Positions 35,564 to 43,700 of a stretch of DNA of 64,000 nucleotides are shown piece by piece. Numbering within the stretch: the first letter of the stretch is position 1; each line of letters starts with the position of its first letter. The notes beneath the pieces were generated by a model, which had not been told where the DNA came from, ran no database searches, and was given only the letters and a program-made list of their open reading frames with translations. A program made the position numbers and the translations under genes. Origin of the DNA: Oscillospiraceae bacterium (GTDB lineage Bacteria > Bacillota > Clostridia > Oscillospirales > Ruminococcaceae). The stretch covers positions 1-64,000 of the forward strand of contig JAKSPJ010000009.1 in NCBI GenBank assembly GCA_024404915.1, given 5' to 3'.

Positions 35564-35599
35564 TGCGGTCTGGTTCTTGTGACTTTCAACAAAATACAT

Positions 35600-35646
35600 T
35601 GTTGAAAACTATGCACACCACCTATAGTTTTCAACATTCTTTTTTC
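35600..35646 (+). terminator. Intrinsic terminator of the rimM-trmD operon
   Basis: A perfect 13-bp stem (TGTTGAAAACTAT / ATAGTTTTCAACA) with an 11-nt loop, then TTCTTTTTT. Confidence 0.9.
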
Positions 35647-35740
35647 GTTAAAGTGACCAAACGAAATGGTTTTACTATCGGTTGAATGTAGCATAGAGTA
35701 GAATTTTGTTATATAACAGACACTTTGTGAATAAAAACGA

Positions 35741-35769
35741 TTGACGAAACGGATAAAAACAAGTATAAT
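35741..35769 (+). promoter_or_regulatory. Sigma-A promoter of the HPr gene
   Basis: TTGACG-17 nt-TATAAT, start near 35776, giving a leader of about 215 nt before the HPr start codon. Confidence 0.85.
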
Positions 35770-35775
35770 GTTAGC

Positions 35776-35990
35776 AGGGTTCCGAGAAGAAGGAAAACAG
35801 ACGCTTGAAATATGTTCCGGTGTGCATCTGCACAAACCGGCAGGGAGATTGATACAGGATGTCTGATCAGGCTCAGTACATTATGTAACGGGGATAGCCG
35901 TCTGGGATTTTTCGTGTGCTGTATGTGCAGCGCATTTCGGGACAGTGAATGGATTTTTAAATAGTAAATTCATAAAAGGAGAGAATGATT
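35776..35990 (+). other. Long structured 5' leader of the HPr gene
   Basis: This ~215-nt transcribed stretch has no convincing open frame but contains clear hairpins: CCGG-TGTGCA-TC-TGCACA-AA-CCGG (35817-35840) and GTGCTG-TATG-TGCAGCGC (about 35917-35935). No known riboswitch, SRP, 6S or RNase P core was recognised. Confidence 0.45.
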
Positions 35991-36278
35991 ATGAAAATTG
36001 CAGATGTACTGGTTCAGAATCAGGTTGGTCTTCACGCTCGTCCGGCAACATTCTTCATTCAGGAGGCAAACAAATATCGTTCCGCTATCTGGATTGAAAA
36101 GGAAGAGCGCCGTGTAAATGCAAAATCTTTGCTGGGTATCCTTTCCTTGGGTATTGTTGGCGGAACCGCAATTCGTATTATTGCTGACGGTACAGATGAA
36201 GAGGATGCTGTTGCAGCTTTGATTGCTCTGGTTGACAGCGGCTTTTCTGATCCGCCCGCAGCACCGGCACAGTCCTGA
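35991..36278 (+). CDS. HPr family phosphocarrier protein
   Basis: 95 residues. The phosphorylatable histidine lies in VGLHARPATFFI, and the regulatory serine in VNAKSLLGILSLGI, so both the PEP-dependent (His15) and the kinase-dependent (Ser46) sites are present. HPr passes phosphate from enzyme I to sugar permeases and serves in carbon catabolite control. Start 35991 follows GGAGAG; ATG 35985 is also possible. It has a C-terminal Pro/Ala tail (PPAAPAQS) not usual in HPr. Transcribed alone from its own promoter. Confidence 0.93.
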   Translation: MKIADVLVQNQVGLHARPATFFIQEANKYRSAIWIEKEERRVNAKSLLGILSLGIVGGTAIRIIADGTDEEDAVAALIALVDSGFSDPPAAPAQS

Positions 36279-36327
36279 AAAGTGAATAGCAGTACGCCTG
36301 AAATACTGCGTATAAACATTGACGGTG

Positions 36328-36358
36328 AGGGACGTTTTCAGTGAAAACGTCCCTTTTC
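36328..36358 (+). terminator. Intrinsic terminator of the HPr gene
   Basis: Stem AGGGACGTTTTC / GAAAACGTCCCT, then TTTCATTT. Confidence 0.88.
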
Positions 36359-36392
36359 ATTTATCGTTTGCACTCGCATAAGGAGAATCATT

Positions 36393-36899
36393 ATGGCTTT
36401 TGAAAAAATCAATCCGGAACAGTGGAATGCAAATCCCTTTCATGCAATTGGCAAGCAGTGGATGCTGCTGACCTCCGGTGATACTACTGAGGGCTGGAAC
36501 ACAATGACAGCCTCCTGGGGCGCAGTTGGCGTGATGTGGAACAAGCCTTCACTGACCTGCTACGTCCGCCATTCCCGGCATACATTCGGATACATGGAGA
36601 AAAACGACCTGTTTTCTGTTTCCTTCTTCGGCAATGAATACCGTGATGCATTGAACTTCTGCGGTTCTCATTCCGGAAGAGACTGTGACAAGGCTGCAGA
36701 AACCGGTTTGCATCCGATGGAGCTGGACGGCACAACCGCATTTGAAGAAGCAGAAACCATTCTGATCTGCAAGAAAAAATATGCCGCAGAAATTGACGCT
36801 GATGAACTCCCTGTGGAGATTGTGGACAGCTTTTATTCCAGCCACGATGCACACAGAATGTACATTGCAGAAATTGTGGCCTGCTATGTGAAAAAATAA
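36393..36899 (+). CDS. Flavin reductase-like FMN-binding protein
   Basis: 168 residues with the split-barrel flavin reductase pattern: WNTMTASWGAVGVMWNKP (flavin-phosphate contacts), YVRHSRHTFGYMEKNDLFSVSFF and a late FYSSHDAHRMYIAEIV. Members bind FMN and reduce small acceptors or partner proteins; the substrate is not evident here. AAGGAGA lies before ATG 36393. A terminator follows at 36914. Confidence 0.85.
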   Translation: MAFEKINPEQWNANPFHAIGKQWMLLTSGDTTEGWNTMTASWGAVGVMWNKPSLTCYVRHSRHTFGYMEKNDLFSVSFFGNEYRDALNFCGSHSGRDCDKAAETGLHPMELDGTTAFEEAETILICKKKYAAEIDADELPVEIVDSFYSSHDAHRMYIAEIVACYVKK

Positions 36900-36913
36900 G
36901 TATTTTTAAAACG

Positions 36914-36944
36914 GAGACACCTTTTAAAGGGTGTCTCTTGTTTT
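36914..36944 (+). terminator. Intrinsic terminator of the flavin reductase gene
   Basis: Stem GAGACACC / GGTGTCTC, then TTGTTTT. Confidence 0.82.
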
Positions 36945-37003
36945 GAACGATGCTGCAGCAAAAAGTATTTTCTCAAAAAACAGAAAAAAAACCGAAAAAG
37001 GTA

Positions 37004-37032
37004 TTCCATTTTTCTGCATTTTCTGGTATAAT
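37004..37032 (+). promoter_or_regulatory. Probable promoter of the PBP5-like gene
   Basis: TTCCAT-17 nt-TATAAT. The -10 is consensus, the -35 is weak. Confidence 0.6.
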
Positions 37033-37134
37033 ATAGTGTAGGCGTTATTGCCTGAAAAAGGTACACGCCTTGTGTACGGACATGCGGTGCGGTGTTGACT
37101 GTGCCGGAATAAAGTGATTACAGGAGATGATGAT

Positions 37135-38523
37135 ATGCCGAAAAAAATATTGGCTGGTTTCTTTACTGCTGTGATGACGGCAGTGACTTTTGTCGGGCAG
37201 CTGCCCGGACTGAAAGCAAAAGCTTTGCTCTTTACGCCGAATAATACGGTGCAAAGCGAGTCTGCTATCCTGATGAATATGGATATCGGCGAAATCGTAT
37301 ACGAAAAGAGCGCCGACCTGAAAAAGATGCCTGGTTCCCTGGCGCAGATTATGACAGCGGTTCTGGTATTGGAAAACTGTGACAATATCTCTGGTGAGAA
37401 GATTACTGCAAAAGAAGATATGTTCACAGTGTTTGAAGAAAGCGAATACCGTGAGGATTTGCGCTATGCGGATATTGAGGCAGGAGATACCCTGACTGTG
37501 GAAGAACTGCTCTACGCCATGATGCTGACATCCTCCTGCGAAGCAGCTTACATGCTGACAGACCATTTCGGAAAAGGCAGCCAGGATGCCTTCGCAGACA
37601 TGATGAATGAAAAAGCAGAAGCCCTTGGCATGACAAATACACGCTTTACCAACGGTACTGCGCTGTACAGCGCAAGACAGCTTTCTACTGCAAGAGATAT
37701 GATGACGCTTCTCTCCTATGCAATGACAGTACCGCAGTTCGAAGTGATTGCCTGTTCCAGCGCCTTTGAAACGCAGTCCAAGTCCTCCGAAGAAGGCGGC
37801 GACGTCTGGGAATGGCAACATTCCAACCTGATGGTGGATGAATCCAGCGATTACTACTGCAACGGCGTGCGCGGCATCAAGACAAGCACCTCTCAGGAGG
37901 GCGGCAGAAGCATTGCCTGCAAGGGTTCCAGAGACGGCAACAACTATCTGCTGATTTGCATGGGCGCTCCCAATCAGGATATGGAGGGCAATAACCGCTT
38001 CTATCATCTGGAGGATGCAAAAAACGTCTTTGAATGGGCATTTGCACATCTTACCTTCCAGGAGCTGATTTCCACCAACACACAGCTTGACGAAGTTCGG
38101 GTCAATAATGCAGATGGCAACGATTATGTGCTTCTGAAGCCGGAAAAGAGCTTCTCCTGCATCTGGTGCGATACAACCGATTTGTCCAGCGTACAGCAAA
38201 TTACAGAGTGGCCGGATGAGGTGGATGCACCTGTCATGGCCGGCGATAAAATCGGAAAGGTAACTTTGAAGCTTTCCGGAGAAACTCTTGCCGAAATTGA
38301 TGTGGTGGCTGCTTCCAATGTTGAGCGTTCCGCATGGAGATACAATCTGAGTGAAATCCCCGGATTCTTCCGATCCAAATATCTGAAATCCAGCTGGGTA
38401 TTGGCAATTGTATTGTCTGTGGTTTATATCGCAGCCTGCGTCTTCTTCGCATTCCGTTATCATGAGGAGCGGAAAAAGCGTGTTGCAGTTCGTGCAGGCC
38501 ATATGCAGAAAAAGCAGAAATGA
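37135..38523 (+). CDS. PBP5/DacA-like protein with altered catalytic motifs
   Basis: 462 residues. A signal peptide (PKKILAGFFTAVMTAVTFVG), an S11-type D-alanyl-D-alanine carboxypeptidase domain (~38-280), a beta-rich domain, and a C-terminal membrane helix (~415-440) with a basic tail. The three motifs that define the family are changed: SxxK reads S68-L-A-Q71, SxN reads S133-S-C135, and KTG reads K248-T-S250. The surrounding family sequence (IMTAVLVLEN, EAAYMLTDHFG, MTNTRFTNGTALYSARQLSTARDM) is well kept. It probably no longer cleaves D-Ala-D-Ala and may bind wall precursors or act as a scaffold. ATG 37135 follows GGAGATGATGAT. It has its own promoter and terminator. Confidence 0.88.
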   Translation: MPKKILAGFFTAVMTAVTFVGQLPGLKAKALLFTPNNTVQSESAILMNMDIGEIVYEKSADLKKMPGSLAQIMTAVLVLENCDNISGEKITAKEDMFTVFEESEYREDLRYADIEAGDTLTVEELLYAMMLTSSCEAAYMLTDHFGKGSQDAFADMMNEKAEALGMTNTRFTNGTALYSARQLSTARDMMTLLSYAMTVPQFEVIACSSAFETQSKSSEEGGDVWEWQHSNLMVDESSDYYCNGVRGIKTSTSQEGGRSIACKGSRDGNNYLLICMGAPNQDMEGNNRFYHLEDAKNVFEWAFAHLTFQELISTNTQLDEVRVNNADGNDYVLLKPEKSFSCIWCDTTDLSSVQQITEWPDEVDAPVMAGDKIGKVTLKLSGETLAEIDVVAASNVERSAWRYNLSEIPGFFRSKYLKSSWVLAIVLSVVYIAACVFFAFRYHEERKKRVAVRAGHMQKKQK

Positions 38524-38528
38524 GAAAA

Positions 38529-38569
38529 AGCGGTCGGATTTGCTATCCGGCCGCTCTTGATTTTTTTGG
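38529..38569 (+). terminator. Intrinsic terminator of the PBP5-like gene
   Basis: An 11-bp stem with one wobble (AGCGGTCGGAT / ATCCGGCCGCT), then CTTGATTTTTTT. Confidence 0.88.
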
Positions 38570-38585
38570 CGTAATATGGTATACT
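38557..38585 (+). promoter_or_regulatory. Orphan promoter-like sequence
   Basis: TTGATT (inside the U-run of the preceding terminator), 17 nt, TATACT. No plus-strand gene follows; transcription from about 38592 would run into the 3' end of the opposite HPr-like gene. AT-rich sequence makes a false positive possible. Confidence 0.5.
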
Positions 38586-38591
38586 GATATC

Positions 38592-38767
38592 ATACCATTT
38601 CCATATTGCAAGGCAAAAAAATACGCATCATTCTCTACGAGTTTACGCAGAGAACGATACGCGAAAGAGTGTGTGCTCCTGTTCAGGAGCAACATGAAAA
38701 AAGGGGGATTGCGGGAGCGGCATATGCCTCCCGACAAGGAATTGGTGAATAAAAGCGGTTCCTCAAA
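38592..38767 (+). other. Hairpin-rich intergenic region, candidate small RNA
   Basis: Three consecutive hairpins are present: a long imperfect one around 38622-38663 (TTCTCT...AGAGAA core), TGCTCCTG-TT-CAGGAGCA at 38674-38691, and CGGGAG...CTCCCG at about 38713-38736. The last, read on the minus strand, is followed some 9 nt later by TTTTTT and could instead end the HPr-like gene. No open frame is convincing. Confidence 0.4.
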
Positions 38768-39016
38768 TCAGCGAACCGGATTTGCAAGGAAATTGCTGAG
38801 TGCAGCTTCCAGCTTTGCAATCTCAGCTGCATCATCTGTATGTGCCTCCAGCTGAATGGGCTGCTCACGATCCAATGTGAAGATACCCATGATGGACTTC
38901 GCATCAACGGAATAGTTGCCGATGTGAAGCTGTGCATCGAAAGAAAAACCGGACATAATATTTACAAATTCTGCGACATTGGCAATTTCTGGCAAATAAA
39001 TTGTTGTAACAAACAT
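38768..39016 (-). CDS. HPr-like protein lacking the catalytic histidine
   Basis: 82 residues, normal HPr length. The Ser46 region is kept (YSVDAKSIMGIFTLD, compare VNAKSIMGVMSLG), and the C-terminal half follows HPr. At the His15 position the usual GLHARPA is replaced by PEIANVAEF, so it cannot take phosphate from enzyme I. This recalls Bacillus Crh, which has glutamine there and works only as a serine-phosphorylated CcpA partner; a regulatory role is inferred. It has its own promoter at 39157-39185 and a ~130-nt leader. Confidence 0.8.
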   Translation of the reverse strand: MFVTTIYLPEIANVAEFVNIMSGFSFDAQLHIGNYSVDAKSIMGIFTLDREQPIQLEAHTDDAAEIAKLEAALSNFLANPVR

Positions 39017-39150
39017 CGCTAAAACCTCACTTTAAAAATAAACGGTGAACGGGGGTGCAAGCGCAGCGTGACGAGAGGGAATGGCACACTGTGAATAAAG
39101 CTCAGCTCCCGCGCACCAAATCATTGAGAGGGTTGTCATGAATCACCCTT
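39017..39150 (-). other. Leader of the HPr-like gene
   Basis: About 134 transcribed nt, GC-rich in its centre. GGTGCGCG near 39111-39118 can pair with CGCTTGCACC near 39055-39064 (approximately), enclosing smaller stems. No known element is recognised. Confidence 0.35.
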
Positions 39151-39156
39151 GACCAA

Positions 39157-39185
39157 ATAATACTCCTTTTTGCACAAAATGTCAA
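39157..39185 (-). promoter_or_regulatory. Sigma-A promoter of the HPr-like gene
   Basis: TTGACA-17 nt-TATTAT. Confidence 0.82.
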
Positions 39186-39320
39186 GTGAATTTTCGTCAT
39201 TTTGTACAACTGACTGATTTTTTGATGCGTTTACGTGCTTTTTTTCAACAATTCAAATATATCAGAAATACTATACAAAATATAAGTGTTGAATTTATGC
39301 AATATGCACAGGAGAAGAAC

Positions 39321-40610
39321 ATGAAATACCGTATTTTGACACTGGGATGCAAAGTGAATCAGGCAGAAAGCACCGGCTTAGGCACTGCTTTGCAGCAAAT
39401 GGGCATGCAGCAGGCAGATTCCGATGCGGATGCGGATGTATTTATCGTAAACAGCTGTGCTGTGACCGCAGAAAGTGTGCGGAAAACCAAACAGCTTCTG
39501 CGAAGCATCAAGCGAAAAAATCCTGATGCCAAGCTGCTTCTGACAGGATGCTGGCCCCAGGCCTTCCCGGAGGACGATTTTGAGGGGGCAGATTTTGTAA
39601 CGGGCACAAAAAACAGAGAGACACTTCTGCAGTGGCTGAATAAGAACATGGATTCTGAGGAAAAGCGCATGATTGCGCCCTATCAGGCGGATGAACTATT
39701 TTCGTCGCTGCCCTGTGCGGATACTGCAAGAACAAGAGCTTTTCTGAAAATACAGGACGGATGCAATCAGTTCTGCAGCTACTGCATTATCCCCTATTCA
39801 AGAGGACGCTGCCGCTCCATGCCGCCGGAGCGCCTGCAGCAGGAGGCAGCCGCACTGGCAGCCCAGGGATTCCATGAAATTGTACTGACCGGAATCAACT
39901 TAGGATTTTTCGGCATGGATACCGGGCAGTCCCTTGCGGATGCTGTGGAGGTTTGTGCGGCACAGGAGGGGATTCTGCGTGTACGCCTGGGCTCTCTGGA
40001 GCCGGAGCGTATGGATGCCGCTGCCTTACGGCGTTTTGCGGAATGTGAGAAGTTTTGTCCGCAATTTCATCTTTCCCTGCAAAGCGGATGCGATTCTGTG
40101 CTGAAACGGATGAACCGCCGCTACACCGCAGAGGAATACCGCAGCCTGGCAAAGAATATACACGAAATTTTTCCCGATGCGGCACTGACCACAGATGTGA
40201 TTGTGGGATTCCCCGGAGAAACAGAAGCGGATTTTGAGGAGACCTGCCGTTTTGTACGGGAAATCAGGTTCTCAAAGGTACATGTATTCCCTTATTCTGT
40301 CAGAAAGGGCACCAGAGCCGCAGCGTTCCCGGATCAGATTCCTCAGAGCATCAAAAATCAGCGGTCTGCCCGATTGCAGGAAATTGCAAATGAGATTCGC
40401 CGGGAACACCTGGCAGGTATGATCGGAAAGAAAGTATCTGTGCTTTTGGAGACTGAAAGGCAGCAAAATGCACAACGCTTTTTCCAAGGACATACACCGG
40501 ATGGTACACTCGTGAAAATTTTTTTAGAAAATGCAGAAAAAGGTTTGCAGAATTCCGTAATTTGTGTTACAATAGAGGGGTACGAGGATGATTGTCTGCT
40601 GGGACGGTAA
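39321..40610 (+). CDS. mtaB: tRNA t6A37 methylthiotransferase MtaB
   Basis: 429 residues. A radical SAM methylthiotransferase that turns t6A37 into ms2t6A37 in ANN-decoding tRNAs. The N-terminal domain holds three cysteines of the auxiliary cluster (TLGCKVNQAES, NSCAVTAES, LTGCWPQA), the central domain has CNQFCSYC of the radical SAM cluster with IIPYSRGRCRS, and the C-terminus is a TRAM-like domain. The LGCKVNQ form of the first motif points to MtaB rather than MiaB. Start 39321 follows AGGAGAAG; the open frame further upstream runs over a promoter and is not coding. Confidence 0.92.
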   Translation: MKYRILTLGCKVNQAESTGLGTALQQMGMQQADSDADADVFIVNSCAVTAESVRKTKQLLRSIKRKNPDAKLLLTGCWPQAFPEDDFEGADFVTGTKNRETLLQWLNKNMDSEEKRMIAPYQADELFSSLPCADTARTRAFLKIQDGCNQFCSYCIIPYSRGRCRSMPPERLQQEAAALAAQGFHEIVLTGINLGFFGMDTGQSLADAVEVCAAQEGILRVRLGSLEPERMDAAALRRFAECEKFCPQFHLSLQSGCDSVLKRMNRRYTAEEYRSLAKNIHEIFPDAALTTDVIVGFPGETEADFEETCRFVREIRFSKVHVFPYSVRKGTRAAAFPDQIPQSIKNQRSARLQEIANEIRREHLAGMIGKKVSVLLETERQQNAQRFFQGHTPDGTLVKIFLENAEKGLQNSVICVTIEGYEDDCLLGR

Positions 40611-40749
40611 CTCCGTTTCCGGGAGTGGACAATGCTCGGCGTTACCTCATGGCAAAGTCAATCTGTCCTTCAGATGACTTTTGCACTGTGATATCGCCCA
40701 TCCAATTCCCTCTTACTCATAATATTATCATAATGGAGGCTGATTTTTT

Positions 40750-43700
40750 ATGGCTGTTTATCGTATTTATACTGAGAAAAAGCCCCAGTTCGCCGTGGAA
40801 GCACAATCTGTTCTCTCTGATTTGCATACCGCACTTCAGCTGGATGTGCAGAGCGTCCGTGTCCTGAATCGCTATGATGCAGATCACATTGAGGAAGATG
40901 ACTTCCGCCGTGCAATTTCTACCGTCTTTTCTGAGCCGGCTGTAGATTATGTCTATGAAAAGCTGCCGATGCTTTCCAATCAGGAGCGTGTGTTTGCAGT
41001 GGAGTATCTGCCGGGACAGTTCGACCAGAGAGCAGATTCCTGTGAACAGTGTATCCAGATTCTGAACGGCAAGGAGCGCTGCCGTGTTCGCAACGCCCGT
41101 GTCTACATTATCTCCGGTTCCATTGATGACGAACAGTTTGATCGTCTGAAGAAGTATCTGATTAACCCAGTGGAAAGCCGTGAGGCTTCCCTCAGCACCG
41201 TGGAAACACTGGATATGAATTATTCGCTGCCGGAAACAGTGGAAACACTGGATGGCTTCTGTGAACTGAATGCCGTGGGCAGGGAAGAATTCCTGAAGCA
41301 GTATGGTCTGGCAATGGACCTGGACGATATCACATTCTGCCAGGAATATTTCCGTGGTACAGAACACCGTGACCCCACAATCACAGAAATCCGCATGATT
41401 GATACCTACTGGAGTGACCACTGCCGCCATACAACATTCCTGACCACACTGGACAATGTTAAGATTGATACACCCTATATTCAGGATGCCTATGACGAGT
41501 ATCTTGCAATCCGAAAGGAGCTGGGCAGAGAGGATAAGCCGATTACCCTGATGGATATGGCTTTGATGGCAATGCGCAAGCTGAAGGCAGACGGAAAGAT
41601 TCCGGCACTGGATGAAAGCGAAGAAATCAATGCCTGCTCCGTAAAAATCAAGGTTGACACTGAGAATGGCCAGGAAGACTGGATTCTCATGTTCAAGAAT
41701 GAAACTCACAATCACCCCACAGAGATTGAGCCTTTCGGCGGTGCAGCGACCTGTCTGGGCGGTGCAATCCGTGACCCGCTTTCCGGCAGAAGCTATGTAT
41801 ATCAGGCAATGCGTGTGACTGGTGCAGCAAATCCGCTGGTACCGGTTGCAGATACCATTCCCGGAAAGCTGCCCCAGAGAAAGATTACCGTTGGTGCAGC
41901 AAACGGCTACAGCTCCTACGGCAACCAGATTGGTCTGGCTACCGGCCACGTTTCTGAGGTATATCACCCGGGCTATGTGGCAAAGCGTCTGGAAATTGGT
42001 GCTGTTGTTGGTGCTGCACCTGCTGAGAATATCCGCAGAGAAAGACCGGAGCCGGGAGATATTATCATTCTGCTGGGCGGTAAAACCGGCCGTGACGGCT
42101 GCGGCGGTGCAACTGGTTCTTCCAAGTCACATACACTGGAATCCCTGACCAACTGCGGTGCAGAAGTTCAGAAGGGTAATCCGCCTGAAGAGCGCAAGCT
42201 GCAGAGATTGTTCCGTGACCCTGCTGTCACCAAGCTGATTAAGCGCTGCAACGACTTCGGCGCAGGCGGTGTATCCGTTGCAATCGGTGAGCTGACAGAT
42301 GGTCTGGATATTGACCTGAATGCAGTACCGAAGAAGTATGAAGGCCTTGACGGAACAGAGCTTGCAATTTCCGAATCTCAGGAGAGAATGGCTGTTGTAG
42401 TTGCACCGGAGGATGTGGACACATTCATGGCTGCTGCTGCAAAGGAAAACCTGCTGGCAACGGTCGTGGCAAAGGCTACAGACACCAACCGTCTCCGCAT
42501 GAACTGGAACGGCAGGACCATCGTTGACCTTTCCAGAGAATTCCTGAATTCCAATGGTGCAGAAAAGCACACAGATATCGTTGCTGCTGCTCCAAAGGCA
42601 ATGCCGAAGCGTGACTCCCGTTTTGAGGACACACCCCAGGGCTGGCAGGAACTGATGAGCAGTCTGAATATCTGCTCTCAGAAGGGCCTTGTAGAAAAAT
42701 TCGACTCCACCATCGGTGCAGGCACTGTTCTGATGCCCTACGGCGGCGTATATCAGCTGACTCCTACACAGGCAATGGCCGCAAAGATTCCGGTTCTTAC
42801 CGGAGAAACTTCTACCTGTTCCGTAATGGGCTGGGGCTTCAACCCTGTGGTTTCTGAGCACTCACCCTATCATGGTGCAATTACTGCTGTCATCGAGTCT
42901 GTAGCAAAAGTCATTGCAGCAGGCGGTTCATGGCACCAGTGCTGGCTGACCTTCCAGGAGTATTTTGAGCGTACACAGAATAATCCTGAGCGCTGGGGCA
43001 AGCCCTTCTCTGCTTTGCTTGGTGCATTCCGTGCACAGCTGGAGCTTTCCTGCGCATCCATCGGCGGCAAGGACTCCATGTCCGGTACATTTGAAAACAT
43101 TGATGTTCCGCCCACACTGGTTTCTTTTGCAGTATCCGTTGCAGATGCAAAGCGTATTGTATCTCCGGAATTCAAGGAAGCCGGCAGCACTGTTATCCGC
43201 ATTGCACCGGAATATTCCAGCAGCGGTCTTCCGAACTGGGACAGCGTCCGTGCTGTATTTGACCAGTTGGAGCAGATTATCACAGAAGGCCGTGCAAAGG
43301 CAGTCTGGACCGTCAGCAGCGGCGGTGTGGCTGAAGGTATTGCAAAGATGGCATTCGGCAACCACATCGGCTTTGAATTCACCAAAGTGCTGCCGGAGCG
43401 TATTCTGTTTGACCCGTGTGCAGGTTCCTTCATCATTGAGCTGAATGGCGCTGCAAAGGCAGACGAAGAAGTCATCGGCCGCACAACAGCACAGTATAAG
43501 ATCTTCAGCGATACCCAGACCATCAGTCTGGACACCCTGCAGAAGGCATGGGAAGGCAAACTGGAGGCTGTATTCCCTTGCCGCATCAAGACAGCATTTG
43601 CTACTATTGAATCCTATGCTCACAAGGCAGAAAGCCGTCCGTCACCTGCCATCAAGGTGGCAAAGCCCCGTGTGCTGATTCCGGTATTCCCTGGTACAAA

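Noticed and set aside
35776..35990. Known structural RNA (6S, SRP, tmRNA or RNase P)
   Set aside because: None of the conserved sequence blocks of these RNAs were found, so it is reported only as a structured leader.
37045..38502. 485-codon minus-strand frame opposite the PBP5-like gene
   Set aside because: Cys/His-rich shadow of the real gene without a ribosome site.
37135..38523. Active D-alanyl-D-alanine carboxypeptidase DacA
   Set aside because: The fold fits but each of the three catalytic motifs has a disabling change, so no active enzyme is claimed.
40606..40749. Purine, ZTP or other riboswitch upstream of purL
   Set aside because: A GGTAAC/GTTACC pair can be drawn, but no conserved core of a known class is present and the inner hairpin conflicts with it.
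40717..41967. 416-codon minus-strand frame opposite purL
   Set aside because: Shadow of a highly conserved enzyme gene.
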